Of a stretch of 64,000 bases of DNA, positions 17,985 to 27,284 are shown in pieces (position 1 is the stretch's first letter; every line of letters begins with the position of its first letter). The stretch is from Hartmannibacter diazotrophicus (GTDB lineage Bacteria; Pseudomonadota; Alphaproteobacteria; Rhizobiales; Pleomorphomonadaceae). Both the position numbers and the translations under genes were made by a program. A model generated the notes under the pieces. It saw only the letters and a program-made list of their open reading frames with translations. It did no database searches and was not told the DNA's origin. Where the stretch lies: positions 124,001 to 188,000 of the forward strand of contig NZ_LT960614.1 in the NCBI RefSeq assembly GCF_900231165.1, written 5' to 3'.

Positions 17985-18380
17985 TCAGGAGGCGGGTTTG
18001 GCGACGACGACGCCCTTGGCCGTGCTGGAATGGAACTCGCCCATGAAGCGATAGGTCCCGGCCTTGAGGGGGCGGATTCGAATCAGCGCCTGATTGCCGC
18101 CGGCGACCACCTTCTCGACATGCAGGTCCTTGGAATCGAACTCGTCGGGGGTCTTGTCGGCATTTGTCAGCATGATCTCGAAGGTCTCGCCGGCCGGCAC
18201 GACAATCTCGGCCGGTGAAAACGTGTGGTCCTTCAGCGTGACCTCGATGGCGTTGAATTCGTTGCGCAGCGTCAGGTCGCCGGCGGCAGGCTGCTTGTCG
18301 CCCGCCAGCGCGACGGTGACAGGGGCGGCGAAAAGCATGCCGAGCGCAGCGGCGATCACGGTGTTTCGACCTGACATCAT
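17985..18380 (-). CDS. Cupredoxin-domain exported protein (iron-uptake partner)
   Basis: A 131-residue product from ATG 18380 (GAGGAAA ribosome site upstream). The N-terminus is a signal peptide (hydrophobic residues about 8-25, cleavage near LAGDK). The mature protein is a cupredoxin-like beta-sandwich with HTFSPAEIVVPAGETFEI, SKDLHVEKVV and LKAGTYRFMGEFHSS strands. Candidate metal ligands are the His residues in DHTFS, DLHVE and EFHSS. It matches periplasmic partners of FTR1 permeases (EfeO cupredoxin domain/P19-like). It is the first gene of the two-gene iron operon. Confidence 0.85.
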   Translation of the reverse strand: MMSGRNTVIAAALGMLFAAPVTVALAGDKQPAAGDLTLRNEFNAIEVTLKDHTFSPAEIVVPAGETFEIMLTNADKTPDEFDSKDLHVEKVVAGGNQALIRIRPLKAGTYRFMGEFHSSTAKGVVVAKPAS

Positions 18381-18625
18381 TGCGGGATTTCCTCTTCCGG
18401 CAGATCGCATCGGGCGGGCAGTCAAAGCCGCCGCCTCGCTGGCGCGGCCTGCACGTTCAATTCATGACTTGCATAATCATAAATCGGAGATCTGGCAAGG
18501 CAACCTGAGTTTCGTACGCAAGAATGCGGGCATCAACGCCCGGTCAAAAACCAACCGAAAGCCTGGATTCCTGGGATCGGGCACGGCTCGCCGACAAGGA
18601 CATCGCCGATTTGTGATCGGTTGCC

Positions 18626-19897
18626 TCAGTCCGACAGCCATCCCGGAACACTGTCCAGCGCAATCAGATCCTCGAGCGGGCGGCGCGGGCGGATCACATG
18701 CCATTCGGAGCCGTTGACCAGAACCTCCGGCACCAGAGCCCGGCTGTTGTAGGTGCCGGCCTGCACCGCGCCATAGGCGCCCGCCGAATAGACGGCGAAG
18801 AGATCGCCGGCGGCGAGCATCGGCAGGTCGCGCCCGAGCGCCACATAGTCGCCCGTCTCGCAGACCGGGCCGACCACGTCGACCTTGGCCCGCTCCGCGC
18901 CGACCGCCGGCTGAATGACCGGGCGAATCTCGTGATAGGCCTCATAGAGGGTCGGCCGGATCAGGTCGTTCATGCCGACATCGCCGATGACGAAGGTGCG
19001 CCCTTCGCCCTCCTTGCGATAGACGACCGAGCCGACGAGAATGCCGGCATTGCCGGCGATCAGCCGTCCCGGCTCAAAGATCACGGCGCAGTCGAGCTTT
19101 TCGACATGCTTGCGCACGACCTCGCCATAGGCGCCGGGCTCCGGCGGCGGGGCGTTGTCGTCGACATAGGGAATGCCGAGCCCGCCGCCGAGGTCGACAT
19201 GCTCGATGGCATGCCCGTCGGCCCGAAGCGCCGCAACAAGCTCGCCAAGGCGCCCGAAGGCGTCGTCGAAGGGGCCAAGTTCGGTGATCTGCGAGCCGAT
19301 GTGCATGTCGATGCCGATCACCCGGATGCCGGGAAGCTTCGCAGCCTCGGCATAGACCCGGCGAGCCTCGGTCCACGGAATGCCGAACTTGTTCTCCGAC
19401 TTGCCGGTGGAGATCTTGGCGTGGGTGAGGGCGTCGACGTCCGGATTGATGCGCAGCGCGACCGGAGCGGTCTTGTCCATGGCACTGGCGGTCGCCGACA
19501 GCACATGAAGCTCCGGCTCGGATTCGACGTTGAAGCAGTGAATGCCCGCTTCGAGCGCCATCCGCATTTCGCGCACGGTCTTGCCGACGCCGGAGAAGGC
19601 GATCTTTTCCGGCGCGACGCCCGCAGCGAGCGCGCGCAGCAGCTCTCCTTCGGAGACGACGTCCATGCCGGCGCCCTCGCGCGCCAGCGTCTTCAGCACC
19701 GCCTGATTGGAATTGGCCTTCATCGCATAGAAGACATGCGCGTTAAGCCCGGAAAAGGCCTTGGCGAAGACGTGATAGTGCCGGACCAGCGTCGCGGTCG
19801 AGTAGATATAGACCGGCGTTCCGACCTTGGCCGCGATCTCCGGAACCGGCACATCCTCGGCATGGAGGATGCCGTTGCGATAGGCGAAGTGATGCAA
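18626..19897 (-). CDS. lysA: Diaminopimelate decarboxylase
   Basis: Final step of lysine synthesis: PLP-dependent decarboxylation of meso-DAP. The 423-residue protein has the PLP lysine in HVFYAMKANSNQAVL (about Lys60), the HIGSQI segment, the glycine-rich phosphate loop LGGGLGIPY and the catalytic cysteine in GPVCETGDY. The start is TTG 19897 with GGAG 8 bases upstream, giving the normal MHHFAYRNG N-terminus. It is cut off from its usual neighbours: argH and the lipoprotein are 2.3 kb upstream, the DUF4175 gene 4.5 kb downstream. Confidence 0.97.
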   Translation of the reverse strand: MHHFAYRNGILHAEDVPVPEIAAKVGTPVYIYSTATLVRHYHVFAKAFSGLNAHVFYAMKANSNQAVLKTLAREGAGMDVVSEGELLRALAAGVAPEKIAFSGVGKTVREMRMALEAGIHCFNVESEPELHVLSATASAMDKTAPVALRINPDVDALTHAKISTGKSENKFGIPWTEARRVYAEAAKLPGIRVIGIDMHIGSQITELGPFDDAFGRLGELVAALRADGHAIEHVDLGGGLGIPYVDDNAPPPEPGAYGEVVRKHVEKLDCAVIFEPGRLIAGNAGILVGSVVYRKEGEGRTFVIGDVGMNDLIRPTLYEAYHEIRPVIQPAVGAERAKVDVVGPVCETGDYVALGRDLPMLAAGDLFAVYSAGAYGAVQAGTYNSRALVPEVLVNGSEWHVIRPRRPLEDLIALDSVPGWLSD

Positions 19898-20001
19898 GAA
19901 CGTGTCTCCGGCCGCGGTCCGGGCCGCAGGGCGGCCGATAAGCAGTACAAGGTAATTTGGCGCTTACTTATCCGGTTGATCGCGCAAGGTCGAGAGGGCA
20001 G

Positions 20002-20568
20002 TCAGGTCAGCCCGGCGACGACGCGCATCAAGGTTCCGAGAGCGCCCTTGCCGTCGCCCTCATACTGGGCCCGGATGATGGCGCCGTCGACGACAAGCGC
20101 CAGTGCTTTGGCCGTTGCCTGACGGTCGGGCGCCTCGGGCAGGATGTCGGCGATCGCCGCCGTCATGTCTTCCTTGTGCCGACGGGACACTTCGCGCGCC
20201 TCCGGTATCGTGCCGCCGACCTCCACCACCGTGTTGATGAAGGCGCAGCCGCGAAAATCCTCCCGCGCGAACCATTCGCCGAGCGCGGGCACGAGGGCTC
20301 CGCCGCCGAGATGGGCATTGCGGGCGAGCGCCCCTTTGAACCAGGCCATCCAGCGCTCGTGGCGATAGTCGAGGAAGGCGAGGATCAGGTCGTTCTTGGA
20401 GGGAAAGTGCCGGTAGAAGGTCACCTTCGTCACGCCGGCTTCCGCAATGATGCGGTCGATCCCGGTCGCCCGGATTCCCTCCGCATAGAAGAGGTCGTGC
20501 GCGGCAAGAAGGATGCGGTCGCGGGCCGGGAGTTTTGAGCGGTCTTTGGACGGAGAATCGATGGTCAT
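20002..20568 (-). CDS. TetR family transcriptional regulator
   Basis: A 188-residue TetR repressor. The N-terminal HTH is clear: ILLAAHDLFYAEGIRATGIDRIIAEAGVTKVTFYRHFPSKNDLI (about residues 18-60). The C-terminal ligand domain contains REDFRGCAFINTVVE, typical of the TetR_C_33-like subgroup. ATG 20568 is preferred; the frame can be read from GTG 20595, but that would run through an operator-like sequence. It is divergent from DUF1348, with a strong palindrome between them, so autoregulation and control of the divergent gene are likely. Confidence 0.88.
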   Translation of the reverse strand: MTIDSPSKDRSKLPARDRILLAAHDLFYAEGIRATGIDRIIAEAGVTKVTFYRHFPSKNDLILAFLDYRHERWMAWFKGALARNAHLGGGALVPALGEWFAREDFRGCAFINTVVEVGGTIPEAREVSRRHKEDMTAAIADILPEAPDRQATAKALALVVDGAIIRAQYEGDGKGALGTLMRVVAGLT

Positions 20569-20605
20569 GGATTGAGTGTAGACAAGTCTGTTCACTTGTG
20601 CCAGA

Positions 20606-20629
20606 TATGTAGACAGACCTGTCTACATA
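20606..20629. promoter_or_regulatory. TetR operator palindrome
   Basis: A 24-bp inverted repeat, TATGTAGACAG-AC-CTGTCTACATA, with 11 of 12 pairs matched. It lies 37 bases upstream of the tetR ATG and 43 upstream of the DUF1348 ATG. A weaker related copy (TGTAGACAAGTCTGTTCA, 20577-20594) lies next to the tetR start. The placement fits a two-site operator for the adjacent TetR protein. Confidence 0.75.
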
Positions 20630-20672
20630 CGAGGTCTGCAGCCCGCTTGCCCTCATAAAAGGAGATCGACCG

Positions 20673-21140
20673 ATGGAAACCCGTCCGCCCCTGCCGCCCT
20701 ACACCCGCGAGACCGCCGCCCAGAAGGTGCGCGGCGCCGAAGATGCCTGGAACTCCCGCGATGCCGACCGTGTCGCCGGCGTCTACACGCTCGACACCCG
20801 CTGGCGGAACCGCGCCGAATTTCCGGTCGGGCGCGAGGCCGTGCGCGACTTTCTGAAGCGCAAGTGGGCCAAGGAGCTGGAGTATCGGCTTATCAAGGAA
20901 CTCTGGGCCTTCGATGGTGCCCGCATCGCGGTGCGCTTTGCCTACGAGTGGCGCGACGACTCCGGCAACTGGTATCGTAGCTACGGCAACGAGAACTGGG
21001 AGTTCGACGAGAACGGCCTGATGAAGGAGCGTCACGCCTCGATCAACGACCTGCCGATCGCCGAGGCCGACCGCAAGTTCCTCTGGCCGCTCGGCCGTCG
21101 TCCGGACGACCATCCGGGCCTCAGCGATCTGGGTCTTTGA
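20673..21140 (+). CDS. DUF1348 (NTF2-like fold) protein
   Basis: A 155-residue protein of the DUF1348/nuclear transport factor 2-like superfamily. Recognisable segments are [49 protein letters not shown] and the [10 protein letters not shown] ending. The fold is a cone-shaped alpha+beta barrel, often enzymatic or ligand binding, with no firm function. The AAAGGAGATCGACCG ribosome site precedes the ATG. It is divergent from and probably repressed by the TetR protein. Homologues are often near oxidoreductases induced by electrophiles; the next gene is a dienelactone-hydrolase-family enzyme. Confidence 0.88.
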   Translation: METRPPLPPYTRETAAQKVRGAEDAWNSRDADRVAGVYTLDTRWRNRAEFPVGREAVRDFLKRKWAKELEYRLIKELWAFDGARIAVRFAYEWRDDSGNWYRSYGNENWEFDENGLMKERHASINDLPIAEADRKFLWPLGRRPDDHPGLSDLGL

Positions 21141-21284
21141 CGTCGGGGAAATGTTTCAAGTCTGAAACAATCACTCGAATTTGATGGGGTCGGGAGCGGT
21201 CCTGACAAACCTTCTACGTGAAAATACGGCTTACTGACCGGGACATGGCGGCGAAACGCCGCCATCAACCCCGGGAGGCAGCAC

Positions 21285-22196
21285 ATGAACGACATGAAAC
21301 CGGACATGCCCAAGCGCATGAAGGCCACGGATTTCCCGCAGGAGCTTCTCGACATCTACGACGGCTATGTCCATGGCCTGATGACCAAGCGCGATTTCCT
21401 GGACAAGGCCCAGAAGTTCGCCGTCGGCGGCGTCACGGCGATGGCGCTCCTGAAAGCGCTGCAGCCGGTCTACGCCTTCGCCGAGCAGGTCAAGGCGGAC
21501 GATCCGCGCATCGCCGCCGAACGCATCACCTACGATTCGCCCGAGGGCAATGGCACCATCAACGCGCTTCTGGTGAAGCCCGCCGGCATGACGGGCAAGC
21601 TGCCGGGTGTCGTCGTCGTGCACGAGAACCGGGGCCTCAACCCCTACATCGAGGATGTCGCCCGCCGAGTCGCCGTCGCCGGCTTTGTCGCGCTGGCGCC
21701 CGACGGTCTGTCGCCGCTCGGCGGCTATCCGGGCAATGACGACGCGGGCCGCGAGATGCAGCAGAAGATCGATCCGGCCAAGCTGATGGAGGATTTCTTC
21801 GCCGCCTACGAGGTCCTGCTCGCCCATGAGGCGACGACGGACAAGGTCGGCTGCGTCGGCTTCTGCTATGGCGGCGGCGTTTGCAACGCGCTGGCGGTCG
21901 CCTATCCGACGCTGGCCGCGAGCGTGCCCTTCTATGGTCGCCAGCCGCGGGCGGAAGACGTGCCGAAGATCCAGGCGCCGCTGCTTCTGCACTATGCCGG
22001 TCTCGACACCCGCATCAACGAGGGCTGGCCGGCCTATGAGGAGGCGCTGAAGGCGAACGGCAAGACCTACACCGCCCACATCTACGACGGCGTCAACCAC
22101 GGCTTCCACAACGACACGACGCCGCGCTACGACCAGGCGGCGGCGGAACTTGCCTGGTCACGCACGATCGACTTCTTCAACGAGCATCTGGCGTAA
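21285..22196 (+). CDS. Dienelactone hydrolase family protein (YghX-like)
   Basis: A 303-residue alpha/beta hydrolase. It has the cysteine nucleophile elbow GFCYGGG (Cys near residue 190), an aspartate in [10 protein letters not shown] and a His in [11 protein letters not shown], forming the Cys-Asp-His triad of dienelactone hydrolases. The N-terminal region [19 protein letters not shown] resembles a degenerate Tat-type leader without a twin arginine, as in YghX-type members. GGGAGG lies 7 bases before the ATG. It lies 144 bases downstream of DUF1348 on the same strand. The natural substrate is unknown. Confidence 0.88.
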   Translation: MNDMKPDMPKRMKATDFPQELLDIYDGYVHGLMTKRDFLDKAQKFAVGGVTAMALLKALQPVYAFAEQVKADDPRIAAERITYDSPEGNGTINALLVKPAGMTGKLPGVVVVHENRGLNPYIEDVARRVAVAGFVALAPDGLSPLGGYPGNDDAGREMQQKIDPAKLMEDFFAAYEVLLAHEATTDKVGCVGFCYGGGVCNALAVAYPTLAASVPFYGRQPRAEDVPKIQAPLLLHYAGLDTRINEGWPAYEEALKANGKTYTAHIYDGVNHGFHNDTTPRYDQAAAELAWSRTIDFFNEHLA

Positions 22197-22242
22197 TGCC
22201 GGGCCTCTGGGCGGGGCGGCCTGCCGGCGCCTCGCCCGCGGC

Positions 22243-22470
22243 TCACAGCAGCGGGTCGAGGATGAACGGTTTGTCCGGAGCCTTCACCGGCTCCGGCTTT
22301 CGCGTCAGGCTGTTGTTGCCGAGCGGAATCTCGATCAGCGACGGCGTCTTGGTCGTCTGCTCCGTCGAGCCTGGCGGCTCCAGCGAACCGGCACGCCCGC
22401 AGGCAGCAAGCGCAAGAGCGAGCACCATGAGCGGTCCCGCCCGCCGCAACATCCGCTTTGCCACCGTCAT
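22243..22470 (-). CDS. Small lipoprotein, LptM-like
   Basis: A 75-residue lipoprotein. After a basic start (MTVAKRMLRRAG) a hydrophobic stretch ends in the lipobox LAAC-G, with the lipidated Cys near residue 24. The mature part is short and Pro/Thr-rich, ending PFILDPLL. Small lipoproteins of this type between argH and lysA in alphaproteobacteria are assigned to the LptM family, which helps mature the LPS translocon. ATG 22470 has GAGGGG upstream; the longer frame reads back into argH. It lies just downstream of argH on the same strand. Confidence 0.78.
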   Translation of the reverse strand: MTVAKRMLRRAGPLMVLALALAACGRAGSLEPPGSTEQTTKTPSLIEIPLGNNSLTRKPEPVKAPDKPFILDPLL

Positions 22471-22498
22471 GCGCAGCCCCTCTTTTCTCTCTTCGCCG

Positions 22499-23881
22499 TC
22501 AGGCCCCAAGGCGATCGCGCCAGACCTTCGCCATGGCCCTGACATTCTCCGGCGACGTGCCGCCGTAGCTCGTCCGGCTCCGCACCGAGTCGTCCACGGT
22601 CAGCACATCATAGACGTCGGAGGTAATGCGTCCGTCAACAGCCTGCATGTCGGAAAGTGGCACCTCGGCAAGCTCTATGCCCTTTTCCGCCGCGATCGCG
22701 ACGATCCGGCCGGTGATGTGATGGGCGTCGCGGAAGGGAACACCGCCGGCGCGCACCAGCCAGTCGGCAAGGTCCGTCGCGGTCGAATAGCCCGACCCGG
22801 CCGCCGCCTTCATCGCCGCCGGATTGACGGCGAGGTCGCGGATCATGCCGGTCATCGCCGCGATCACCAGCGAGAAGTTCTGCAGGCAGTCGAAGGTCTG
22901 TTCCTTGTCTTCCTGCATGTCCTTGGAATAGGCGAGCGGCAGGCCCTTCATGACGATCATCAGGCCGTTGAGATCGCCGATGATGCGGCCGGACTTGGCG
23001 CGCACCAGTTCCGCCGCGTCCGGATTGCGCTTCTGCGGCATGATCGACGAGCCGGTCGAGAACTTGTCGGAGAGGCGCACGAAATGGAACTGCGCCGACG
23101 ACCAGATCACGATCTCCTCGGCAAGGCGCGACAGGTGCACCGCCGCGATCGCCGCCGCCGCCATGACCTCCAGCGCGAAGTCGCGGTCCGAAACGCTGTC
23201 GAGGGAGTTGGCCGTCGGGCGGTCGAAGCCGAGCGCCCCGGCGGTCATCGCCCGGTCGATCGGAAAGGACGTTCCGGCAAGGGCCGCAGCGCCGAGGGGG
23301 CATTCGTTGAGCCGCTTGCGCGCGTCGACGAGCCGTGTGCGGTCGCGCTCGAACATCTCCACATAGGCCATCATGTGGTGGCCGAAGGTGACGGGCTGCG
23401 CCGACTGCAGGTGGGTGAAGCCGGGCATCACCGTCTCGGCATGTTCCTCGGCGCGGGCGAGCAGGGCCTTCATCAGGTCGCTGAGCTGGACATGGAGCTG
23501 GTCCACGGTGTCGCGGACCCAGAGCTTGAAGTCGGTCGCCACCTGGTCGTTGCGCGAGCGGGCGGTATGCAGCCGGCCCGCCGGCTCGCCGATGATTTCC
23601 TTCAGGCGCGCCTCGACATTCATGTGGATGTCTTCAAGGGCTCGCGAGAACGTGAAACGGCCGTCCTCGATCTCCGCCTTGACTTGGTCGAGGCCCTTTG
23701 CGATGGCCTCTGCGTCGGCCGGGGTCAGGACGCCAGCTTTCGCGAGCATGGCGGCATGGGCCTTCGATCCGGCGATGTCCTGGGCGTAGAGCTTTTTGTC
23801 ATAGTCAATGGAGGCATTGATTTCCTCCATAATGGCGTCGGGGCCTTCGCTGAAACGGCCGCCCCACATGCGGTTGCTCAT
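22499..23881 (-). CDS. argH: Argininosuccinate lyase
   Basis: Splits argininosuccinate into arginine and fumarate, the last step of arginine synthesis. The 460-residue protein carries the fumarase/aspartase superfamily signature [11 protein letters not shown], the catalytic His region in [13 protein letters not shown] and [20 protein letters not shown] 23881 (GGAG 8 bases before) gives [18 protein letters not shown] 23890 is possible. It is divergent from tlpA with only 27 bases between the two start codons. Confidence 0.97.
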   Translation of the reverse strand: MSNRMWGGRFSEGPDAIMEEINASIDYDKKLYAQDIAGSKAHAAMLAKAGVLTPADAEAIAKGLDQVKAEIEDGRFTFSRALEDIHMNVEARLKEIIGEPAGRLHTARSRNDQVATDFKLWVRDTVDQLHVQLSDLMKALLARAEEHAETVMPGFTHLQSAQPVTFGHHMMAYVEMFERDRTRLVDARKRLNECPLGAAALAGTSFPIDRAMTAGALGFDRPTANSLDSVSDRDFALEVMAAAAIAAVHLSRLAEEIVIWSSAQFHFVRLSDKFSTGSSIMPQKRNPDAAELVRAKSGRIIGDLNGLMIVMKGLPLAYSKDMQEDKEQTFDCLQNFSLVIAAMTGMIRDLAVNPAAMKAAAGSGYSTATDLADWLVRAGGVPFRDAHHITGRIVAIAAEKGIELAEVPLSDMQAVDGRITSDVYDVLTVDDSVRSRTSYGGTSPENVRAMAKVWRDRLGA

Positions 23882-23908
23882 TGGGAACACTCCGGAAGGT
23901 CGGATTAG

Positions 23909-24556
23909 ATGACGGAAAAGGCAGGGCGCGGCCGCGCCGTCTTATGGGTCGGGCTGGCGGCGTTTGCCGGCCTTCTCGCCGGTGTCGGCGCGGTATACGT
24001 GAGCGAGAGGGGCGCTGGCAACGGGGATACGGCCGATTGCGGCGACGTTTCGACATTTGCCGCCACGCTGAGGCCCCATGCCAGGGGCGAGGTTGCCGCC
24101 TTCATCCCCGCCGAGCGCGCCATCTCGCTGAAGGCGCTCGCCTTCGAAACGCCGGAGGGCGAGAAGAAGACCATCGCCGATTTTGCCGGCAACACGCTCT
24201 TTCTCAATCTCTGGGCCACCTGGTGCGCACCCTGCCGCGCCGAGATGCCGGCGATTGACCGTCTTTCGACCAAGGCCCCGGATGGCGTGAAGATCGCGGC
24301 GGTCAACATCGACACCGGCGCCTATTCCAAGGCCGAGGATTTTCTTGCGGAGATCGGCGTTGCCAATCTCGACAAATATCTCGATCCGAAGATGAAGATC
24401 TTCAACGACCTGAAGGCGGAGGGGCTGGCCGTCGGCCTGCCGACGACGCTCCTGATCAGCCGCAAGGGCTGCGCCCTCGGCGTCATGAACGGCCCGGCCG
24501 AGTGGGATTCGCCCGATGCCCTCACGCTGATCGAGGCTGCCGCCAAGGAAAGCTGA
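23909..24556 (+). CDS. tlpA: TlpA family thiol:disulfide interchange protein
   Basis: A membrane-anchored periplasmic thioredoxin-like reductase. The 215-residue protein has one N-terminal membrane helix (about residues 10-31), then a thioredoxin fold with the WCAPC active site (Cys106, Cys109) and the cis-proline segment GLPTTLLI near 172. TlpA proteins supply reductant for cytochrome oxidase copper centres and cytochrome c maturation. Divergence from argH is a recurrent arrangement in this group. Start ATG 23909. Confidence 0.93.
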   Translation: MTEKAGRGRAVLWVGLAAFAGLLAGVGAVYVSERGAGNGDTADCGDVSTFAATLRPHARGEVAAFIPAERAISLKALAFETPEGEKKTIADFAGNTLFLNLWATWCAPCRAEMPAIDRLSTKAPDGVKIAAVNIDTGAYSKAEDFLAEIGVANLDKYLDPKMKIFNDLKAEGLAVGLPTTLLISRKGCALGVMNGPAEWDSPDALTLIEAAAKES

Positions 24557-24573
24557 GGCCGCTCCCGCCTCAG
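24553..24573. terminator. Possible bidirectional terminator between tlpA and hutH
   Basis: A 7-bp perfect stem CTGAGGC/GCCTCAG with a 7-base loop spans the stop codons of both convergent genes (tlpA TGA and hutH TGA). No good T-run follows on either strand, so it may act weakly or with Rho. Confidence 0.4.
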
Positions 24574-26102
24574 TCTGCGACGCCGGGCAGGGCCGCGCCA
24601 CTCGCCTCCGCAAGCCGGCCAGCGGCGACGAGCGCCAGCGCGGCCTCCATGTCCGGATGCATGTGCCGGTCGTCCTCCAGATGCGGCACGACCTCGCGGA
24701 TGAGGCTGCGCGCGCTTTCAAGCGCCGGGCTGCTCGCAAGCGGTGCGTGGAAATCGCAACCCTGCGCGGCCGCGAGCGCCTCGATCGCGATCACGACGCG
24801 GCCGTTCGCCGCCATCTCCTGCAGCCGTCGCGCGCCGTGGGCCGCCATCGAGACGTGGTCTTCCTGGTTGGCCGAGGTCGGGATGGAATCGACGCTGGCC
24901 GGGAAGGCGCGCGTCTTGTTTTCCGAAACGAGGGCGGCCGCAGTCACTTGCGGGATCATGAAGCCGGAGTTGAGCCCGGGCTTCGGCGTCAGGAAGGCGG
25001 GCAGGCCCGAGAGCGCCGGGTCGACCAGCATGGCGATGCGCCGCTCCGACAGCGATCCGATCTCGCAGATCGCCATGGCGATCATGTCGGCGGCAAAGGC
25101 CACCGGCTCTGCGTGGAAGTTGCCGCCCGACAGCGCCTCGCCTTCCTCGGCGAAGATCAGGGGATTGTCGGAAACGCCGTTTGCCTCGGTTTCGAGCGTC
25201 GAGGCGGCCTGACGCAGGACGTCGAGCACCGCGCCCATCACCTGCGGCTGGCAGCGCAGGCAATATGGGTCCTGCACCCGCTCGTCGCCGACAAGATGCG
25301 AGGCGCGGATGGCGCTGCCCGACATCAGGCCGCGCAGGGCGTCGGCAACGTCGGCCTGACCCTTGTGCCGGCGGATCTTGTGAATGCGCGGATCGAACGG
25401 GGCGTCCGAGCCGCGTGCGGCGTCGGTCGAGAGCGCACCCGTCACCAGCGCCTCGCGGAAGAGCGCTTCGGCCTCGAAAAGGCCGGCAAGCGCATAGGCG
25501 GTCGAAAACTGCGTGCCATTGAGGAGAGCCAATCCTTCCTTCGGGCCGAGGACGGCCGGAGACAGGCCCGCTGCGGCGAGTGCGTCCGCCGCCGGGCGTC
25601 GCCCGTCGGGCGTTTCCGCCTCGCCGACGCCGATCATCACTGCGGCAAGATGCGACAGCGGCGCAAGGTCGCCCGAGGCGCCGACGGAGCCCTTGCACGG
25701 GATCACCGGAACGACGTCGCGCGCCAGCATGCCGGCGAGAAGGTCCAGCGTCTCCGGCCGGATGCCCGAGAAGCCCTGGGCGAGGCTCGCAAGCTTCAGC
25801 GCCATCATCAGCCGCGTAACGGAGCGGGGCATCGCCTCGCCGGTGCCGGCCGCATGCGAGAGCACGATGTTGCGCTGGAGAAGTTCCAGATCGTCGGCGG
25901 CGATGCGCACGCTGGCAAGCTTTCCAAAGCCGGTGTTGACGCCATAGACCGGCTCGCCCTTGCCGACGATGTCGGCGACCGCCTTCGCCCCGCGCTCCAC
26001 ATTCGGCCGCCAGCCATCGGCGAGAACGGGGTCGCCGCCGCGATAGATGGCGCACCAGTCCTTCAGCGGAACGTTGCCGGGATTGAGCGAAACGGTGGTC
26101 AT
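24570..26102 (-). CDS. hutH: Histidine ammonia-lyase
   Basis: First step of histidine breakdown: removes ammonia to give urocanate. The 510-residue protein contains the [12 protein letters not shown] motif, whose Ala142-Ser143-Gly144 forms the MIO electrophilic cofactor, plus the YGVNTGFG segment. ATG 26102 gives [13 protein letters not shown]; earlier in-frame codons lie in the promoter. A HutC-type site 45 bases upstream shows it has its own regulated promoter, although it lies downstream of hutG on the same strand with a REPIN-like element between. Confidence 0.97.
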   Translation of the reverse strand: MTTVSLNPGNVPLKDWCAIYRGGDPVLADGWRPNVERGAKAVADIVGKGEPVYGVNTGFGKLASVRIAADDLELLQRNIVLSHAAGTGEAMPRSVTRLMMALKLASLAQGFSGIRPETLDLLAGMLARDVVPVIPCKGSVGASGDLAPLSHLAAVMIGVGEAETPDGRRPAADALAAAGLSPAVLGPKEGLALLNGTQFSTAYALAGLFEAEALFREALVTGALSTDAARGSDAPFDPRIHKIRRHKGQADVADALRGLMSGSAIRASHLVGDERVQDPYCLRCQPQVMGAVLDVLRQAASTLETEANGVSDNPLIFAEEGEALSGGNFHAEPVAFAADMIAMAICEIGSLSERRIAMLVDPALSGLPAFLTPKPGLNSGFMIPQVTAAALVSENKTRAFPASVDSIPTSANQEDHVSMAAHGARRLQEMAANGRVVIAIEALAAAQGCDFHAPLASSPALESARSLIREVVPHLEDDRHMHPDMEAALALVAAGRLAEASGAALPGVAD

Positions 26103-26146
26103 GACAGTCTCCGATCGGGTCGGGAGCGCCAGCGATCGGCGCATTT

Positions 26147-26160
26147 ATTGTATAGACAAT
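26147..26160. promoter_or_regulatory. HutC operator upstream of hutH
   Basis: ATTGTATAGACAAT is a near-perfect 14-bp dyad and shares TTGTATAGNCAA with sites before hutF/hutC and hutU. It lies 45 bases before the hutH ATG, where it would block a promoter for hutH alone. Confidence 0.7.
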
Positions 26161-26285
26161 TGATTGGAGCGCGCGCCGTTGTCAACGGGCTCGGTCGGCA
26201 ATTCTCGCATTCCCGGCGCAGCCTGCATTCACGTTCATCGTTCGTCTTGGTCATCGGCCCGATGTTGGCGCCTTCTGCCCCTCCA

Positions 26286-26427
26286 TCGTCATCGCCGGGC
26301 CTGACCCGGCGACCCACTCGCCTCTCGGCTGGCAAATCGGCCTAACCGGAAGCGTGATCGAATTCAGCAACCGCATCTAGAATGCTGCGAAGCCGTTGGG
26401 TTGCCGGCTCAAGGCCGGCAATGACGA
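26286..26427. repeat. REPIN-like element between hutG and hutH
   Basis: Two 31-bp arms in inverted orientation (26286-26316 and 26397-26427) flank about 80 unique bases. Both arms begin TCGTCAT and end ACCCA on their own strand. Each contains its own hairpin: stem TCGCCGGG/CCCGGCGA with loop CCTGA on the left, stem TTGCCGGC/GCCGGCAA with loop TCAAG on the right. The structure is that of paired REP palindromes (REPIN). No gene is inside. Confidence 0.6.
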
Positions 26428-26436
26428 CCGAAAGGC

Positions 26437-27246
26437 TCAAGTCTGGCCCGTCGCCCAGTCCCGGAGCCCCGTCAGCAGCCGGACCAGCACCGCGCGCATC
26501 GGCGCAGCGCGCGCCTCGTCGTATGGCGCCGGTTCCAGCCCGTCGATCTCGTCCATATAGCCGCGGCAGGCAAGCTCCATCTGGATCGCGTGCACGCCCG
26601 CCTCGGGCGCGCCGCAGCGGCGCGTGATCCAGCCGCCCTTGAAGCGCCCGTTGCTCACCTGCGAAAAGGTGCTCTCGCCGCAGATCGTCTCCGTCAGCGT
26701 CTGAACGGCCGGATCGCAGGCCGCGCCGCTGTTGGTGCCGATGTTGAAATTCGGCAGTTCGCCCTCGAAGAGCCTCGGGATCACCGAGCGGATCGAATGG
26801 CAGTCGTAGAGGACGATCTTTTTGTTGAGCCGGCGAAGCCTTGCGATTTCCTCGTCCAGCGCCTGATGATAGGGCGCGTGGTAGATCGCCAGACGGTCGG
26901 CGATGTCCTGCGCCGTCGGCTCCGCGCCGTCCTCGTAGAGCGGCCGCCCGTCAAAGGTCGTCGTCGGGCAGAGCCCGGTCGTCGCCTGCCCGGGATAGAG
27001 CGACTGGCCTGAGGAATCACGGTTGACGTCGATGACCGAGCGCGAGATCGACGTGCGCACCACGGTTGCGCCGAGATCGACCGCGAAATCGTAGAGCCTC
27101 TCGATCCACCAGTCGGTGTCGTAGAGCGCAAGGTCGCGCGAGACATAGCGGTCGGCGAGAATGCCGGGGATCTCGGTTCCGGTATGCGGAATGCTGACGA
27201 GAAGCGGCGCCGTGCCCCGCCGGATGGTCAGCCAGTCGTCGATCAT
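26437..27246 (-). CDS. hutG: N-formylglutamate deformylase
   Basis: Hydrolyses N-formylglutamate to glutamate and formate, the last step of the HutF-type histidine pathway. The 269-residue protein has the SIPHTGTEIP start, DTDWWIERLYDF, SRSVIDVNRD and the YDCHSIRSVIPRLF segment, all typical of the N-formylglutamate amidohydrolase family and containing likely metal ligands. GAGGCAGGC lies just before ATG 27246. It is the third gene of the hutF-hutI-hutG operon, 38 bases after hutI. Confidence 0.94.
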   Translation of the reverse strand: MIDDWLTIRRGTAPLLVSIPHTGTEIPGILADRYVSRDLALYDTDWWIERLYDFAVDLGATVVRTSISRSVIDVNRDSSGQSLYPGQATTGLCPTTTFDGRPLYEDGAEPTAQDIADRLAIYHAPYHQALDEEIARLRRLNKKIVLYDCHSIRSVIPRLFEGELPNFNIGTNSGAACDPAVQTLTETICGESTFSQVSNGRFKGGWITRRCGAPEAGVHAIQMELACRGYMDEIDGLEPAPYDEARAAPMRAVLVRLLTGLRDWATGQT

Positions 27247-27284
27247 GATGCCTGCCTCGTGGAGAAGAAGATGGGCGCAGCCGT

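Noticed and set aside
22196-23908. A 570-codon + strand frame
   Set aside because: It is antisense to argH, which has its full signature.
24657-26345. A 562-codon + strand frame
   Set aside because: It is antisense to hutH and extends through its promoter.
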